Shown: piece by piece, positions 30,380 through 42,724 of the stretch
Position numbering within the stretch: position 1 is the stretch's first letter
How the letters are laid out: each line of letters starts with the position of its first letter
From: Gnetum montanum
Lineage: Eukaryota; Streptophyta; Gnetopsida; Gnetales; Gnetaceae
Assembly: GCA_015680685.1 (NCBI GenBank)
Contig: MNCI01008366.1
Span: 519,295-583,294, forward strand
Length of the DNA stretch: 64,000 nt
Reading direction: 5' to 3'
Notes under the pieces: generated by a model
Database searches by the model: none
Told to the model about the DNA's origin: nothing
Seen by the model: the letters and a program-made list of their open reading frames with translations, nothing else
Position numbers and translations under genes: made by a program

Positions 30380-33200
30380 CAAAATTGGGACACAAACACA
30401 AAATTACAAAAGGCAAAATTTGTTGGAACTCATGTGGTTCCTGGCAGTGGTGGCTCCTCCATGGGTCTCTTTCCCTTATCTTGTGCTCCATGCTTTGGAA
30501 ATGGATGTCTCTGAAGGAGCGTCGGGAGCTGTTCTTCTTCAGTCTGGGGATCTTGTGCCATCCATGCTGATGCTCCAATGTTTGATGGAGTTGGCACCTT
30601 CCATGGGCATGGTAGTTGCGGGAACATCTGATTGGCCTTGACATACCAAGCCACAAACAACTGCCATTCCTCTTCATAGGCTCTAGCTTTGTCCTTGCAT
30701 TCTTGATAGTTCGTGAGCCGTCGAGCCAAATCCACTACAACATCTTTTTGTCCTTGGTAGCTGGTCTTGACCACCTCTAATTCAGAATTTGCTACTTCTA
30801 ATCTCTATAATTTTTTCTTGTGTTCAGCAAATTCTATTTCATATTTAGTGTAGGTGGTTGCCACCTACTTCTCCAATTTTGTTCTCAGGTGTCCTGTTAT
30901 CAACATGGCTAAGTTGACATACCGTAGGTTTGCCAAATCCATGTACCTCATGAGATCTTGTATCTACAGGTCTCGATTTTTTAGTTCCGTTTGGTGGGCG
31001 AAGCCATAAGTATCCAATATGACCCGCCAATCAGCATTTTGAGCATTGAGAGTGTTAATATGGGCTTTAGCCATATGGATTTCTATTTCAATCATCTATT
31101 TGTACATCCCCACCTGATCTTTGAAATGCTCCTTAAGCTTCTCATGTCACTTGGCCTCATTCTGCCACGTGCTTATTTCAATCGCCATCTTCAGGTGGAT
31201 CACATGTACCTCCTCCATTAAGAGAGTTCTGTTCTCTTTGGCCAACTAATCCATATCCTGGTTGATCCTTATTAATTGTTCTCGCAATTACTGAAAATTT
31301 TCCTTGAGAACATTCTTTTGTTTTTCTATTGTGGTCAATTGGAGATTTTCGGCAGTGAGGTGTTTATTTTTTTCTTGTGAGGCCTTAAGTGCTTTGGCAT
31401 GTGCATACGTTTGAGCTTGTGCCTTAGAAGCATCCCAATCAACCTTCTCTTTTTCCTCTGCCACTTTTTTATTCTCTTCCAATAATTTAGTTAGCTGCTG
31501 TGTTCGAAAAGATTCTAGTTGGTCGGTAGGGATGAATTGGGACAGATCCCACTATGCAGCTTGCAGGGTGATGAGCTTTTCTTGGAGTCTTTTTAACTCC
31601 TCCTCTGCATGTTTGGCCTTGACCTCTACCATGACCAGCTTCCCTTTTGTAGATATGAGGTCTGACTATGTTGTTGTGACATCTTGAGGGATTTCAAATA
31701 AGGACATTATCACTTGTCCTGTTTGCAGCAATCGATCTAGAACATCCTCATGATCTACAGGAGTCATTGAGGGATCAACCAAGGTTTGAGCATCGTGTGC
31801 TCCTGTAAAATCTATTGGTGGCACAACAGGGACATTAAATGATTCTTTAATGTGGTCTACGACCACTTTTGCTACTCCCACTGCATGCTAGTGCTGCATG
31901 ACCACTACTGTGGTGCCTTCACCAGTTTCTAATTACACTTGAAAAGATGCAGCGTTTCCAGAGATTTGTTGTGACCAATGTGATTCCCCTCCTTCTGTTT
32001 GGATAGACACCTCACCTCGTGCATGATCAATTGAGACTGTGGATCATACGACATCATCAATAACCCTGAAGAGATTTGCTTCATCATGGCTTCCCTAACT
32101 AACCGATTCAACAATGGCTCTAAGATGGCTTATCGACAGTCAATAGTCCTGCAGCAGCAGTGGCGGTTGGCCTTGCTAGCCTATAGGTTGTGTGTTGGGC
32201 CCCACTTCCTATTGTTATCTAGGCCTTGTGTTCAAAAGTTGGCCAAGCCTTGCAATTTTAAGTGTAGCATGTCTCACTAGCACTTTTCCTTGGGGCTTGT
32301 GGCTTCAGTAATTCAGCAAATGAGGCATTTTGAGCCTTTCTGGGGATGTCATTGGTATACCCCAGAATTCCAACATGTTGGCACAACTTCCTGATTAGGT
32401 AGGGAAAAGGCAATGTGAACTTTCCTATCTTACGTTCTTCAAACCACCTTAAAATTTCTATGAGATATAGATTGGGTAGGTTGGCATCAACCTTGCCCAT
32501 TAAGATGGCTCTTCCTGTAGCTGCATAGGTGGAGATTCAGTTCAATCCTTTTGTTGGGAAAATGTGATATGTGCCAATTTTGAAGTAGATCTTCTCTTCA
32601 AGTGTGAGCTCTCCATATGCTTTATCCTCCTTGCCATACGCCCTTTTTAACCATATCTTGCACGCATCCACATCAGAGCGAGTGGATAGGTGAGCAACCT
32701 TGGGCCTTGTATTTTGGAAGATTCAACACTTTTGAAATGGCCTTGGCAGAGAAATCAACAGAAATTCCACCAATATCAAAGGTGGTGCCTTCTTCCTTGT
32801 TGTGCCAAATTGGTACGTCTCCCCCAGGTACCAATCACCATTCCTAGAGAGAACAGGCCATAGTGGAGACCCTTTAAGTTGGTCTCTAACTACCTCAGGG
32901 ACAAATTTAGTGAAAGGTCCAAGATTAAGTTCCACAATCACAACTATTGACGTGGACCTTTCATAAATTTCCTGAACACATTCCGGAGACAATGTGAGAT
33001 GTTGTCCCTGTTTAGGTACCTCGTTGTCTCCACCTTTGACATGTCTCGATTGCGCAGTAACAGGAGGTTCCTAATGAATGTTGAATGATTGTGCCTCTTG
33101 CTTTGCATGTTCTTCAAGAGGCGCTTGACCTCTGCCTCTCCTTGGCCATTTGGGTGCACCTTAAGAGGGTCCTCCATGTTATCCTCTTTTAGGGGCCATC
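30380..33200 (-). pseudogene. Extra ORF downstream of pol in element D (env position, unknown function)
   Basis: A long degenerate sense-strand frame on the minus strand. The N-terminal part (33177-32258) is globular, with WPVLSRNGDWYLGETYQFG and LPFPYLIRKLCQHVGI. A Lys/Glu/Ala/Gln-rich coiled coil lies at about 31482-31288. The C-terminal part (30774-30430) includes EEEWQLFVAWYV. It is matched piece by piece by 57350-54440 in element E. The LPFPYLIRKLC block recalls the plant transposon protein domain found in many plant LTR elements (Transposase_32-like); this is from memory and not verified. Several stops make the copy non-functional. Confidence 0.55.
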
Positions 33201-33513
33201 TGCAATCACACAGGACCGATTATTAGTAAGGCTATTTACAAAATTAGATTAATACCTTAGTCCTTGACCATAATAGATTCATTTCTTGTTTAGTGTGATT
33301 TAGAGTTAGAGATTTTCACAAAAAGTTCCCCTAAAAGTTTGATATTGGGCCCAATTTTAATTAGGTGACTCCAAAAAATAATTTTCATGGTATGGATAAA
33401 GAAATAAAATTAATTTGGCAAACGTTTTTAACATTTTTAAGGTCACTTACCCTTGATAATATCCTTAGGGCAATGACAAATTTTGAAAAAACTACATGTG
33501 ACTTGAAGCGTAT

Positions 33514-33531
33514 CCTTCCCCCATGACTAAG
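33514..33531 (-). other. Polypurine-like motif of element D
   Basis: The minus strand reads CTTAGTCATGGGGGAAGG, equivalent to the motif right after pol in B (6661-6680), C (47141-47160) and E (59241-59260). Confidence 0.5.
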
Positions 33532-33700
33532 TTAAACACTTCGGGTTTAAGCAAGTTTGATTGGAATGAGAATCAGAGCATTAATGAGCAAGGTAGTAAT
33601 GTTTGAATGATAGGTACGTAAGCTAGAAAATTCGTGGAAGAAAATTTCAACTCCCCTTGCATGAATAATGAAAAATGATGTTGACATGCACTACGGGGGG

Positions 33701-33772
33701 NNNNNNNNNNNNNNNNNNNNNNNNNNNNNNNNNNNNNNNNNNNNNNNNNNNNNNNNNNNNNNNNNNNNNNNN
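33701..33772. other. Assembly gap (72 N)
   Basis: A run of N inside element D, preceded by CTACGGGGGG. Its true length is unknown. Confidence 0.98.
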
Positions 33773-34900
33773 AGATGATGTGATGATGTGCAATGAGTGC
33801 AACTTATAAAAGCTACGCAAGTGGGTCCTCCCCAAAGCAGGTTTCTACCTCTCGTGCCCTTACGTTAGCACACCTGAAAATGTCCATAGGCACTAAAAGG
33901 ATTAAATGCAATCCACACTAATTCCACAAAACACACACATGTAGATACCACCATGATGAGGTATAAATTCTTTGCTACACAAGACACAATTCAAAAATAC
34001 ATGAATAGCGAGATGAGACGAATCATAGAAGGGATTGTAGAGATCGAAACATGAGGTAACTAACCCTGGGCATAATGAATCCTAAGTGTAGGGCATGATT
34101 AATGTGTCATTAGCCCGTTGCTCCAAGATCAAGACCAAGTCCATGCCTCTGATCAATGACATCGCATTGTTTCATCCAATGATGGACAACCATAAGAGCA
34201 CCTTGACAGCAAGGCGTACAATCACTTGGCATTTTTTCCAAGGAAGGAGTAATTTGGAATTTCTTTGCGGCACATTCTTCTTTGGTCTTTTCTTTGATGT
34301 TTTCTTTTCTTTTCTTCTTTTCTTCTTCTAGCTACTTTGGCACTTTATCCTTTCCATTAGTGAATTGGAGAAGCTGCCAACCTTCAGGCATGGGTGCATG
34401 TCTTTCCAGTGGGACTCCCAGAACAGCATTGAGTTTCTTTATTGAGTGCCTTTATTACTCTTACTCCCATTTTTTGTTAGATCTACAAGGACCTTAGTAC
34501 AACCAGGCTGCATGATAGCACCTACAGATGTCACCAAAGAGAATCCACAAGTCCCCTTGATGTCACACCCTGGCCATTCCCTCTTAGTCCATCATTTTTC
34601 ACTTTGGGCATAATGAGCACAAAATTACTTTAAGTTTTAATGATGACAAGAATATTATCGTACCCAGAGTAGAACCTCTTATTAATAGAATGGGCGGGTG
34701 GATGTTGTGGGCTCACTGTCCAAATAATTAGTTACCTAAGACTTGATAGTATAAAACAACACCTCAACTGACAAGTCACATGAGTATTTTATTCACCGAT
34801 GAGATTACCCTTAAAAAGATAAAACAACAAATTGGAAATGAAAAACTAAAAAATAAAAAATTGTACAATCAAAGAAAAGGAAAAACATTTACTAATTCTG
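33773..34900 (-). other. Internal non-coding region of element D
   Basis: On the minus strand it contains a CCTGCTTTGGGGAGGACCCA block also found after pol in B (about 7829-7848) and C (about 48278-48300). It otherwise holds T-rich sequence (34270-34330 on +). No convincing ORF. Confidence 0.4.
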
Positions 34901-34949
34901 CTTATTTAGAATGGAGGATATGCCCCATAACTAAACTTTTCAGCATGAC

Positions 34950-36900
34950 TAGAATTAATAAATGGAAAATGCAGATCCATGCATGTTGGAAATATTGGAG
35001 TCTAGTCATATCCAAACCACTGGGTGTCTTTTGATGTGGTGGCTGGAATGTACCCAACTTGGGGTTCACACACTTGATTAAAGTTGGCATAGTGGGGCGA
35101 TTTATAAGATGTGGTCATGTGATAAGGAGTTGACCCACTATGGAACCCATGACTGTAAGATGGTATGCAAGGATTAATATGTCTCCCTACATGGTTATAT
35201 TCACTAGCCTGCATGGTTTTTGGAGTGCTAATTAGTGGCCTTGATAAGGTAATAGGAGGCGTTGAGTTCGAGGGAGAAGATGCATCACAGTGCTGGACTT
35301 GTGTTGAGTTGGTGGCTGCAGTAATTTTAGAACCATGTTGTCTCTTTCTATGGTCATGCCTAAAGAAAGGATGCTTTTGACGTTGTGGAGGACCTCCACT
35401 GCTATTGACAGTAGTAGCACAAGTAACATTTGTGGGTTAGTGTTGTGGTGAAAAACCTTCTGACACAACTGGTGGTGATGTAGAAGGAGGTGAATGATGA
35501 GAATATTGAGGGCGAGGAGAAGTGCAAGGAACATGAGGTGGTGATCTTGTTGGAAAGGACATGGGTTGATAGTACTCATGAGAATGATAACGATGTGGTG
35601 AAATAGAGGATGTTGACATAGTTGGAAAAACAAGATGTTGAAGATAATAAGTGCTTGGGTTCAGGTGGTATGAAGGGTGTGACTAGTTTGACGGTGGCCT
35701 CCCCCATGACTGGGGTTTTTGCCACTATGGTTGAACATGGTATTTTTGTACGAAATCTGGATGTAACATTCCTCCCCAATGGTTATGTAAATGTGACAAG
35801 ATTGGACATTGGCCTTTGGGGTGATAGTACATGCAAATGTCACATTGATACGTATGATTTGTAGTTGAGCTCTTATCCTTATTTCCTTCAACCCTTCTTT
35901 CCGATTGTCGAGTGGTGTTCAGTCTTGTTTCTTGGTTTGGCATGGTTCCACCTCTAAGAATGTTGGCATATTCTCTATATTTTTCATGTACCCATTCCAT
36001 CATCTTATTGATCTTTGCCTTAATTTCATCTAGTGATTGTAGTATTGGCAACCTCCTTGGGATGAGTTAATTTCTCCTCTTCATGATCATGGACCTTTAC
36101 TATTTTGAGATTTTGATCCTATTGAGATCTTTCAACATTCTCCCATTTAGCTATTTCTCCTTCCTCTTTTGCTACTTGCTTAATAAGCTCTTGGAATTGG
36201 TGGGTTCGTAGTTCATATAGTTGACCTGGGGCATACATCCCTAAGGTCTCCCTTGTTTCATTACAAAGCCCATCCATGATGTGATACATTAGCCTTTCCT
36301 CAGAGAACCCATGGCCTGGGCAATTTTTTAACAATGAATAGTATCTTTCTAAGGCCATGTCCAAGGGTTCATGTTATCCTTGTTTCCACTCTTGGATTTT
36401 TCTCCTCAAGATTGATACTCTTGCATAGGTTTGATATCTTTTAGTGAAGAGTTCTACCATTATCGGCCAATTGCAAATTGATTTTGGCTTTAAGGACCTA
36501 AACCATACTTTTGCTTGGCCAATGAGTGTCATAGGAAAGAGGTTAAGTTTTTGCCACCCATTATCAATATTGTTCCATGCACAAGCATCGTAGAAGGCTT
36601 GTAAATGATGTTGCAAATCTAAATCACAGCCTCTTGAAGACGTGGAAAAGTTATTTAAATCAAGCCTAGGTAGACAGCTTTCCTTGTGATGCCTGCGGGA
36701 TATTTGAACAGCCTCTTGTATATGCATTCGACGCTTAGTGGCTAGCAGGGGTTCATCGTCACTAGCTAGGTTATGAATTTGTAAGTTGGGACAATGTTGT
36801 CTTTGTTCATGTTGGCATTCTTGACTTTACCCGTGGGCTTGATTTTTATTTCTATGTCAACCCCTTAAGAGATGGTCATCTATGTCATGACTTGACATCA
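34950..36900 (-). pseudogene. gag pseudogene of element D
   Basis: Capsid-like blocks lie at 36374-36727 (AKVWFRSLKPKSICNWPIM, FTKRYQTYARVSIL) and 36119-36364 (MDMALERYYSLLKNCPGHGF). A zinc-knuckle-like segment at about 35806-35844 reads CDICMYYHPKGQC (C-x2-C-x3-H-x4-C, one residue shorter than the usual retroviral form). A Pro/Ser/His-rich tail spans 35640-34950. It is clearly related to the gag of A, B and C but more diverged. Frames are interrupted. Confidence 0.7.
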
Positions 36901-37343
36901 AAGGAGTAGAGGAAGAGAAAGAACTGGAAGACTCATCATGACTTGTGTAAGTCTCCTAATCATCCCTAGATAAATTCCTATTAACCATTGAGAAGGTCCT
37001 AGGCCTTATGGGCCCCCTCGTTCTATGGGATGTCCCATCCTCACTAGAGGTGTCAAAGTTGGATGACAAGAGTCTTTGAGTACCATTGGGGTGAGTCCTT
37101 GAGCAACATAGGAGACCCCTGCATAAGATTGAGTACTCCAAACTTTGTCTTCATCATCATATATTTCGTTGATTCTCTAATAAATTACCCCACTAGTTGT
37201 TGCGTTATCATAGTCTTGTGAGAGAGACATTATTGTCAATTATGTGTGACTTATTTGCAATTAGTTTCTTTCTAAAAGATATATCATCAAGGCTTCGTTA
37301 CGACAATCTTGGATGATGTAACTAATCTAAATAACCAACATTG

Positions 37344-37361
37344 TCCCTAGCAACAGTGCCA
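37344..37361 (-). other. Primer-binding site of element D
   Basis: The minus strand reads TGGCACTGTTGCTAGGGA, a decayed version of the PBS in element C, directly beside the LTR. Confidence 0.55.
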
Positions 37362-37362
37362 A

Positions 37363-38235
37363 TGATGAGTGGCTAGGTACCCCTACACTCAACCATATGA
37401 ATACGAGTGTGTACACACGATCTGGTCAAACTTCGCAAACGGACTAGTTGTGGTATCTAGATAGTTACACGTTGATCGCAGTTCGCTATCTTCCCACCTA
37501 GACTAGTATTTGCTTTGTCACGTATGGTTTAGTCCAAAGTGAAGTGAATGATGGGATCCTAAGCTAATGCTACTCCTAGAGACGATGGGGAACAATCTTA
37601 ATTAAGCTAATGGACAATGGAAAATGAAATCTATGCTAACCCTAAGTGTGATGAGCATCCATCCTTAATCATCCGTATGCATCTTGGACCTCGTGTACTA
37701 CTTCTGGGATTACCAAGCACACATTACTTGAGCACTTCTAGATATGCTACTCGGTTACCAAGTATTTACACTTAAATGTTCGTGATTAAGCCGTACTCAT
37801 TCCACGTTAATCAACAGGAAGTGTAAATGACAATAAAGGAAATATGAACTAAAAAAGACAACATACATAATTAAAAATTAACAATTAAAGTAATTAAAAG
37901 CTAAGTGAATGTTGCAATGATGGAGTAATCTCGATCTTTTTTGCCGATCGTGTGTGTGTCCAAGTACGTCACACTTGAACAAAGGTTCCGTACAATTACA
38001 ATCATCACACTGCAGGCATGCACTAGGGAAAGAACTGAAACTAATTAAAAACTGACAAAAAGATTCTACCCTCAGACTTACCAACTACTACCCATTCCTA
38101 TGTGCCCAAATGTTGTATTTATAGGGCTACATAGAAATCATGATATCGTGTATTCAATATCATTATCCAAGCTGCGATATTGCGTACCCGATATCAAGGA
38201 TTTGATATCGGGGCCTGACAAACCATGGTTTATCA
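37363..38235 (-). repeat. 5' LTR of element D
   Basis: An 873-bp LTR. The inner end, TGATGAG (37363), is sharp. The outer end (TTTATCA at 38235) is inferred from a TGATAA start on the minus strand. A TATA box lies at 38116-38123. U3 (38140-38220) contains several GATATC/GATATT units like those in the LTR of C. Confidence 0.7.
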
Positions 38236-38815
38236 CCAACTTATAGATACCTTGGTCTAGATCTTTCTCACAATTATAGTTAGGAGATGTGCATTAAACA
38301 AAGGATTGTAAGTAGATTTAAATCCTTATTTGATTTAAAAAGAAAATGTTTGAAAAAAAAATATCTTAGCCTAGGAAATCAAAAAACAATTATTTTATTC
38401 TATTGTGAAATCAACTTTTTTATATGGGTGTGTAATGTGGGGTCTTGGACTTGTTAGCAAATATTAGAAGAAGTGCAAAAGCATTTTTTGATAGAAGATT
38501 TTTAGGTTAAAAGGAAGGTATAGTCTAATTTGCTACTTCTTAAAGTTAATACGATGCCTTTAGAGATAGAAGCTCTTTATCAATTTACAACATATGTTCA
38601 TAGTCTTTCTTGTAGTACAACACCTAAATTTTCGAAGGAAGTCTTAGTTGCTACACAACAAGAAGGATGGTTTTATAAGGGAATGATTTGGCTCAAAAAA
38701 GTGAAACATTGAGATGGATATTCTACATTATGATATAGGGCATCTCTGTAAGAGTATCAGAAACTAGGCACTTTTGCACATCTAGAGTAACCCAACAAGA
38801 AAGAAACAATTCTAC
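38236..38815. other. Unassigned tract between element D and a LINE fragment
   Basis: AT-rich. The plus-strand ORF 38530-38712 may belong to the same LINE relic as 38820-39160 but has no diagnostic motif. Confidence 0.35.
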
Positions 38816-38819
38816 CTAG

Positions 38820-39160
38820 ACAAAATTAGAGGATGCATCAACAAAAAAATAATTTATTCATCTACTCCTATATCCTATCATCTACATTTTCAAATCAGCC
38901 AAGCAAGATTGGACTCCCATTATTTTAGAATTGAAATAGGAATATGGCTCCAGATTCCAAAAGAAGAGAGAACCTATCATTTATTCAATGAAAGAGTGAG
39001 TGGAGATGAGCATCAACCTATCATTATATATCATGTTTGTGAACCCTTTGGATCTATTCTTGTGCAAAGTTGCCATAATTGGCAAATTATAACTATAATC
39101 ATTTAATTGAGCTTTCTAATATAGCATGAAGGAAACTTGGTAACTTTATTGATGAGGTAT
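38820..39160 (+). pseudogene. LINE (non-LTR retrotransposon) C-terminal fragment
   Basis: The frame includes DSHYFRIEIGIWLQIPKEER followed by a degenerate zinc-binding region (TYHLFNE..GDEH..). In intact plant LINE proteins this reads as R.SH.L.IE.GR...IP..ER.C..C...EDE.HFL. The Cys residues expected in the second half are lost. The fragment is short and not mobile. Confidence 0.5.
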
Positions 39161-39254
39161 TTTTTTTCCAATAAATCCTAAGGTTCTCCAAACATAATAA
39201 AAAGCATTTTAGTTTCACTAATCCTTTAAGAAGGTTGGTTTAATACTCTCCTAA

Positions 39255-39475
39255 AAAACTCCCTCATCTAAGTTCTTTGTATGCTTTAGAAAATAATCTC
39301 TTTGGCAACATTCCCTTATGCTTTACCAACCTCACTTCTTTAGTAATTTTTGAATTGTCCAATAACAATATAATTGGAGTGATTCCATTTGTAAATTTTA
39401 GAGCTTATGGCCAACTTCTTTGAAGAATTTTCAGCAATAGTCCTATAACTACTAATGGTGTTTTAGTATTCCCTA
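39255..39475 (+). pseudogene. Leucine-rich-repeat protein fragment
   Basis: Translation gives consecutive plant-type LRR units: SLYALENNLFGNIPLCFTNL, then TSLVIFELSNNNIIGVIP, then a stop. The spacing LxxLxxNxLxGxIP is that of receptor-like kinases and LRR proteins. No kinase or signal peptide remains nearby, so this is a gene fragment carried into the repeats. Confidence 0.6.
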
Positions 39476-39756
39476 CCCTTTTTACAATACAAAAGAGAGC
39501 CTATCCATAGTATTTAACAAGTTTTTACAAGAAGCCTACTATCCACATGAAGATAACCCTCCATCTTTTCCATTCAAAACAAGCAACAATAGAGTTCCTA
39601 GACTCAAAAATAATTGTTATTTACTTAATTTTTTTTACAAAAATTATAATTTTTAGCATGTATATTTCTACTATCTAATAGATCCAAAGGGTTCACAAAC
39701 ATAAAAAAAACTTCAGTTTCAATTTCATAATTCATATATAACCACCTAGTTTGGTT

Positions 39757-39876
39757 TAGGCATTTAGTAAGAGCATCATTTCTATATGACAATTATGATG
39801 GTTATACACTAACCTTTAGGCATTTGGTAAGAGCATCATTTCTATAGAGCAATTATGATGGTTATACTCTAACCTA
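39757..39876. repeat. Tandem duplication, 60-bp unit x2
   Basis: 39757-39816 and 39817-39876 share AGGCATTT(A/G)GTAAGAGCAT and AATTATGATGGTTATAC with few differences. Confidence 0.75.
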
Positions 39877-40235
39877 CTAAATCTGCAACTTAGAAAGTTT
39901 GGCAGTGGTGCAACAGAAGCAAGGTTGAGGAGCAAACTGATAAATGGATTTGTGGTACAAAGGAGTAAAAGATAACAGTAATGGCAGCAAGCAAGGGTGA
40001 CAGCACCGACAATAGCAGCAACAATGATAGCATATCTACACATGGTGTAGAAGGACATGCGAGAAGCTAGAACGTAACCTACGAAGAGGTTAGGTTGATT
40101 TCCATCACAGAAAATGCAGAATCAGCTAGCAAAAAACCCATCATGGAAGAGTGGGATGAGTGACGAAGTGGCCCATTATTGCTATAATTGTAGCTACTCT
40201 TGTTAATAATGATAACCACTCTCTTTGGTTACATC
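39877..40235. other. Unassigned tract left of a solo LTR
   Basis: No gene seen. The last 70 bp (40165-40228) resemble, inverted, the start of the U3 of the A/B LTR family, suggesting an LTR fragment. Confidence 0.35.
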
Positions 40236-41120
40236 ATACTAGCTACGTATCCCTACGCCCAACCATACGAATCACGAGCGTTCACACGTGACTCGGTCGA
40301 ATTCCGTAGACTGTAAGCACTTTGCATACACTAGACCTTAATCAGCAAACCCTTGGTTAGAACGGTCGTTGTCTTCCCAACCTCACTTGTGATGTTCTAG
40401 TGGCAATGGTTAAGTGAGATTGAGGCAACTAATTTTTATGGCTTTTACCTTAATCTTTTGGCATCTAATTAAGGTATGGACAGTAAGGAATGAAATATTA
40501 TCTAATCTATAATTATCCTAATCTGTATCTTAACTATTCCTAGCATAAGTATCTGATCCCATCTTCCGAGCACATCCTGAGCATCCCCTCACCACTACTG
40601 GGTTACCAAATGTTAAGCGTCACTGGGTTACCAAGCATTGGGTTTACATTCAAGATGGTCGTACTTATGGTTTCTATGAACTATGAATGAGCGATAGCGA
40701 TTAAAATAATAATAAGAGAAACTTAAGTAATTATCAAACCATAGAAATATTAAGCTATTAAATGCATTAAATGACTAAGTCCAAATGCTGCAAGGAATGC
40801 TTGAAAGCTCATCTTTATTGTCGTTCACGCCAATGGGCTCAGATACATTAGCGCTCGAATAAAGAGCTGGACACCTTTCTTACACCTACTGCGGGCACTT
40901 GGAAAATATTCTAACTCTCGTAGGGACAAACTACAAGAGCTTTGCTATAATTGGCTAAAAGGTAAATAAGTGTGGTGGGAGCCCACTTTTTTATAGGCTG
41001 AAATAGGTGCTGTGTAAACAGGGCCATGTCGACACATGGAAGGATGCGTCGATGGGGCCACGTATACGGGGTCCTATATACACGGCCTAGTAAATGCATC
41101 GACCATTTGACTCTTCATCA
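40236..41120 (-). repeat. Probable solo LTR, minus strand
   Basis: It is similar in order to the LTR of element E: CCCAACCATACGAATCACGAG near the left end, GGTTACCAAG motifs, CTCATCTTTATTGTCGTTCA and TTTTTTATAGG as the TATA region on the minus strand. The right end is TTCATCA (41120). The left terminus is mutated and placed only approximately. No adjoining internal sequence is seen. Confidence 0.55.
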
Positions 41121-41488
41121 ATGGGCATCAAATGTGTAGTAAGGCACATGAATCCAACATTTTCCCACTCACCCATTGATAAAGTGTGCTAGAAAGGCTC
41201 CAGTTATATTCATCTAGGAACTAATTCCTTTTATATAGGAAAATCCACAATGTAACCTATTGAGTTCTCTCCTTATGTTTAGGAGCTCTATATTAGAAAC
41301 CAATTAAGGCCAACATAGAAACATCAACTCTAGAGTAGTTTGCAGATGCCCTAGACATATCAAAAATACATCAATCTGAGTATCTCTAATCACTCTAATA
41401 ACTACACTTGACCTCTCATTTACAATATGTGACGCAAAATATTTATGATCATATCACCACTGAAAGGCAATATAAACTATAGACTATA
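41121..41488. other. Unassigned tract between two solo LTRs
   Basis: AT-rich, no gene recognised. It ends with CTATA, the left target duplication of the next LTR. Confidence 0.4.
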
Positions 41489-42354
41489 TGATGAAACATC
41501 TTGTACATAAAGACTACGATATTGTAGTTATGATATCATAACTTTGCATATGTCATCATAGATATGATGTAGTGGGCCATGGTCATGCCTATAAATACCA
41601 ACGTACCATTGCATTAGAATGATACGTTTTGTCCAACACTTAGTGAAATTCTTGGAGTTTGTTTTTAGAAAGTTAGAATTAGAGCGAATTCCCATAACAT
41701 GGTGAATTATAGTTGTACAAAATCTTTATTCAAGTGGATTATTCCTAAACATAATTCATGAATAGTAATAAAGATTGAGATAGTAATTCATCATTGTAGC
41801 ATATCACTTAGCATAGTTTTATTTTTCCATGTTGTTTACATTTACTAAATCATTTACATTTTCTAAGTCATTTACTATTCTAATGTCTATTAGTAAGGCA
41901 AGAATAAGTACAATTGGTTTCAAGCATAAAGTGTAATTTCTTAGTAACCTGGTACTGGCTTTGCTTAATTTGCTTAGTAGTAAAGTTACTTGGTAATCCC
42001 AGTAATAGTTACATTAGCCCAAGGCGTGTACGGAAAGCCAAGAACAAATACTTATTACTATATGATAGAATAGTTTTAAATTTCCATTGTACTTAAAAAT
42101 AAAATTTGCATCCATTTTCACTATGTTTACATTTAGTCTTATTAAGAATTAGTCAACATCAGTTATCATATACCTCGCTAAGAGTTAAACCATATGATTT
42201 GCACCTCGCTAACTCTAAATGGGAAGATATTAATCATGAACTTAATATCAACTCGCTAGTATATTTACATTGTCCATTTGTAGATTACGATTTGGTCATG
42301 CATGAATAGTTGTGACTTGTATAGTTGAGTGTTGGAATACCCAACTAGTCATCA
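41489..42354 (+). repeat. Solo LTR flanked by CTATA target duplication
   Basis: 866 bp from TGATGAAACATC to TAGTCATCA, with CTATA immediately on both sides (41484-41488 and 42355-42359). Inside are TATAAATACC (about 41600) and the LTR-typical blocks CTTGGTAATCCCAGTAA and GTGTACGGAAAGCC, which recur in the LTRs of B and C. No internal region adjoins it, so it is a solo LTR formed by LTR-LTR recombination. Confidence 0.8.
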
Positions 42355-42724
42355 CTATAAATAAAGTTCATAGATGTAATCAAAATATCTTCACTTTACC
42401 TTAATGTCATTAGGCTCAAGATCAACTATTTTCTTAGTGATGTCCTATGGGATTGCATCATTCATAGCCATAAGTTATATTCTAAAGTAGCGATCATCAA
42501 CCTTTAATTTTAAGACATAATTAAAAGTGTTACGCTAAAAATCATTGTATATTCAAGATCTAATACAACTTAATGCAAAAATAAGTGAAACAATTTCATG
42601 GCTACCAAATGGTCTAAAGAATTAAATTCTCCAAATTGAAAAGGGACATGCGAATCATTAGAAAATCCAACGACTTAAGACAATGCTTTTACCAAACACT
42701 AACGAATACAAAGCAAATAGTAAT
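42355..42724. other. Pre-insertion flank of element C
   Basis: AT-rich with no gene seen. It ends with GTAAT, repeated after C at 49827. Confidence 0.5.

Larger units (their letters stand above)
30330..38235 (-). mobile_element. Ty3/gypsy-related element D (minus strand, 3'-truncated, no pol core)
   Basis: On the minus strand: 5' LTR (37363-38235), PBS (37344-37361), gag (about 36900-35000), a short tract with a sequence gap, the polypurine-like motif (33514-33531), then a long degenerate extra ORF (33200-30380). No reverse transcriptase or integrase is visible, and no 3' LTR is found on the left. Homology to the E internal sequence fades at about 30330 (TTATTGACTAACTA matches the E tract near 54355). 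The left boundary is therefore approximate. Confidence 0.7.
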
